Below are positions 6,552 through 6,556 of a DNA stretch of 6,556 nucleotides, one piece after another. Each line of letters opens with the position of its first letter. The first letter of the stretch is position 1. The notes under the pieces were generated by a model. That model was not told where the DNA came from, searched no databases, and saw only the letters and a list, made by a program, of their open reading frames with translations. The position numbers and the translations under genes are program-made. The DNA comes from Candidatus Benthicola azotiphorus (GTDB lineage: Bacteria > Gemmatimonadota > Gemmatimonadetes > Palauibacterales > Palauibacteraceae), in contig CANPVW010000266.1 of the NCBI GenBank assembly GCA_947581745.1, forward strand, positions 1 through 6,556. The letters run 5' to 3'.

Positions 6552-6556
6552 GGGGC

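Noticed and set aside
1..6556. Mobile element, CRISPR, defence or biosynthetic system
   Set aside because: No transposase, integrase, direct-repeat array or toxin-antitoxin pair is visible; nearly all the sequence is explained by housekeeping genes plus one lipoprotein.

Overview
This is a GC-rich, gene-dense stretch from a bacterial chromosome. It holds six genes, all on the + strand and almost without gaps: the 3' end of valS, a lipoprotein with Ig-like domains, selA, a HAD-IIIA (GmhB/HisB-N-like) phosphatase, purN and purH. After purH comes a short non-coding end with a GC hairpin and a near-consensus sigma-70-type promoter that fires out of the window. I see no mobile element, CRISPR array, rRNA or tRNA.

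The organism is probably a diderm with high GC. The lipoprotein has a lipobox and the plan Ig-like (Big_5) domain, carboxypeptidase-regulatory-like domain with a D-x-N-x-N loop, second Ig-like segment. From memory, this plan is familiar in Bacteroidota and related phyla. PurN has the GGPGMYG variant that I also associate with the Bacteroidota/Gemmatimonadota side of the tree. Together with the GC content and the common GTG/TTG starts, this fits a Gemmatimonadota-like or other FCB-related lineage. That is an inference, not a demonstration.

Layout: valS (1-950, partial) is followed 4 nt later by the lipoprotein (955-2193). selA (2190-3587) starts at a TTG overlapping the lipoprotein stop. The phosphatase (3584-4144) starts at a GTG overlapping the selA stop. 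purN (4168-4839) and purH (4853-6448) follow after gaps of 23 and 13 nt. The spacing and overlaps point to one co-transcribed, translationally coupled unit whose promoter lies upstream of the window. All six genes end in TGA.

Functionally this is a mixed housekeeping operon. valS and selA are both tRNA-aminoacyl functions: charging of tRNA-Val, and conversion of Ser-tRNA(Sec) to Sec-tRNA(Sec). purN and purH are the two 10-formyl-tetrahydrofolate-dependent transformylations of purine synthesis, and purH also makes IMP. The phosphatase may serve ADP-heptose or another sugar/histidinol phosphate pathway. The lipoprotein is the least understood gene. I do not see a clearly new biological system here. 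The items most worth a second look are the lipoprotein, the isolated selA (no selB in view), the orphan phosphatase with its short zinc loop, and the hairpin/promoter arrangement at the 3' edge.
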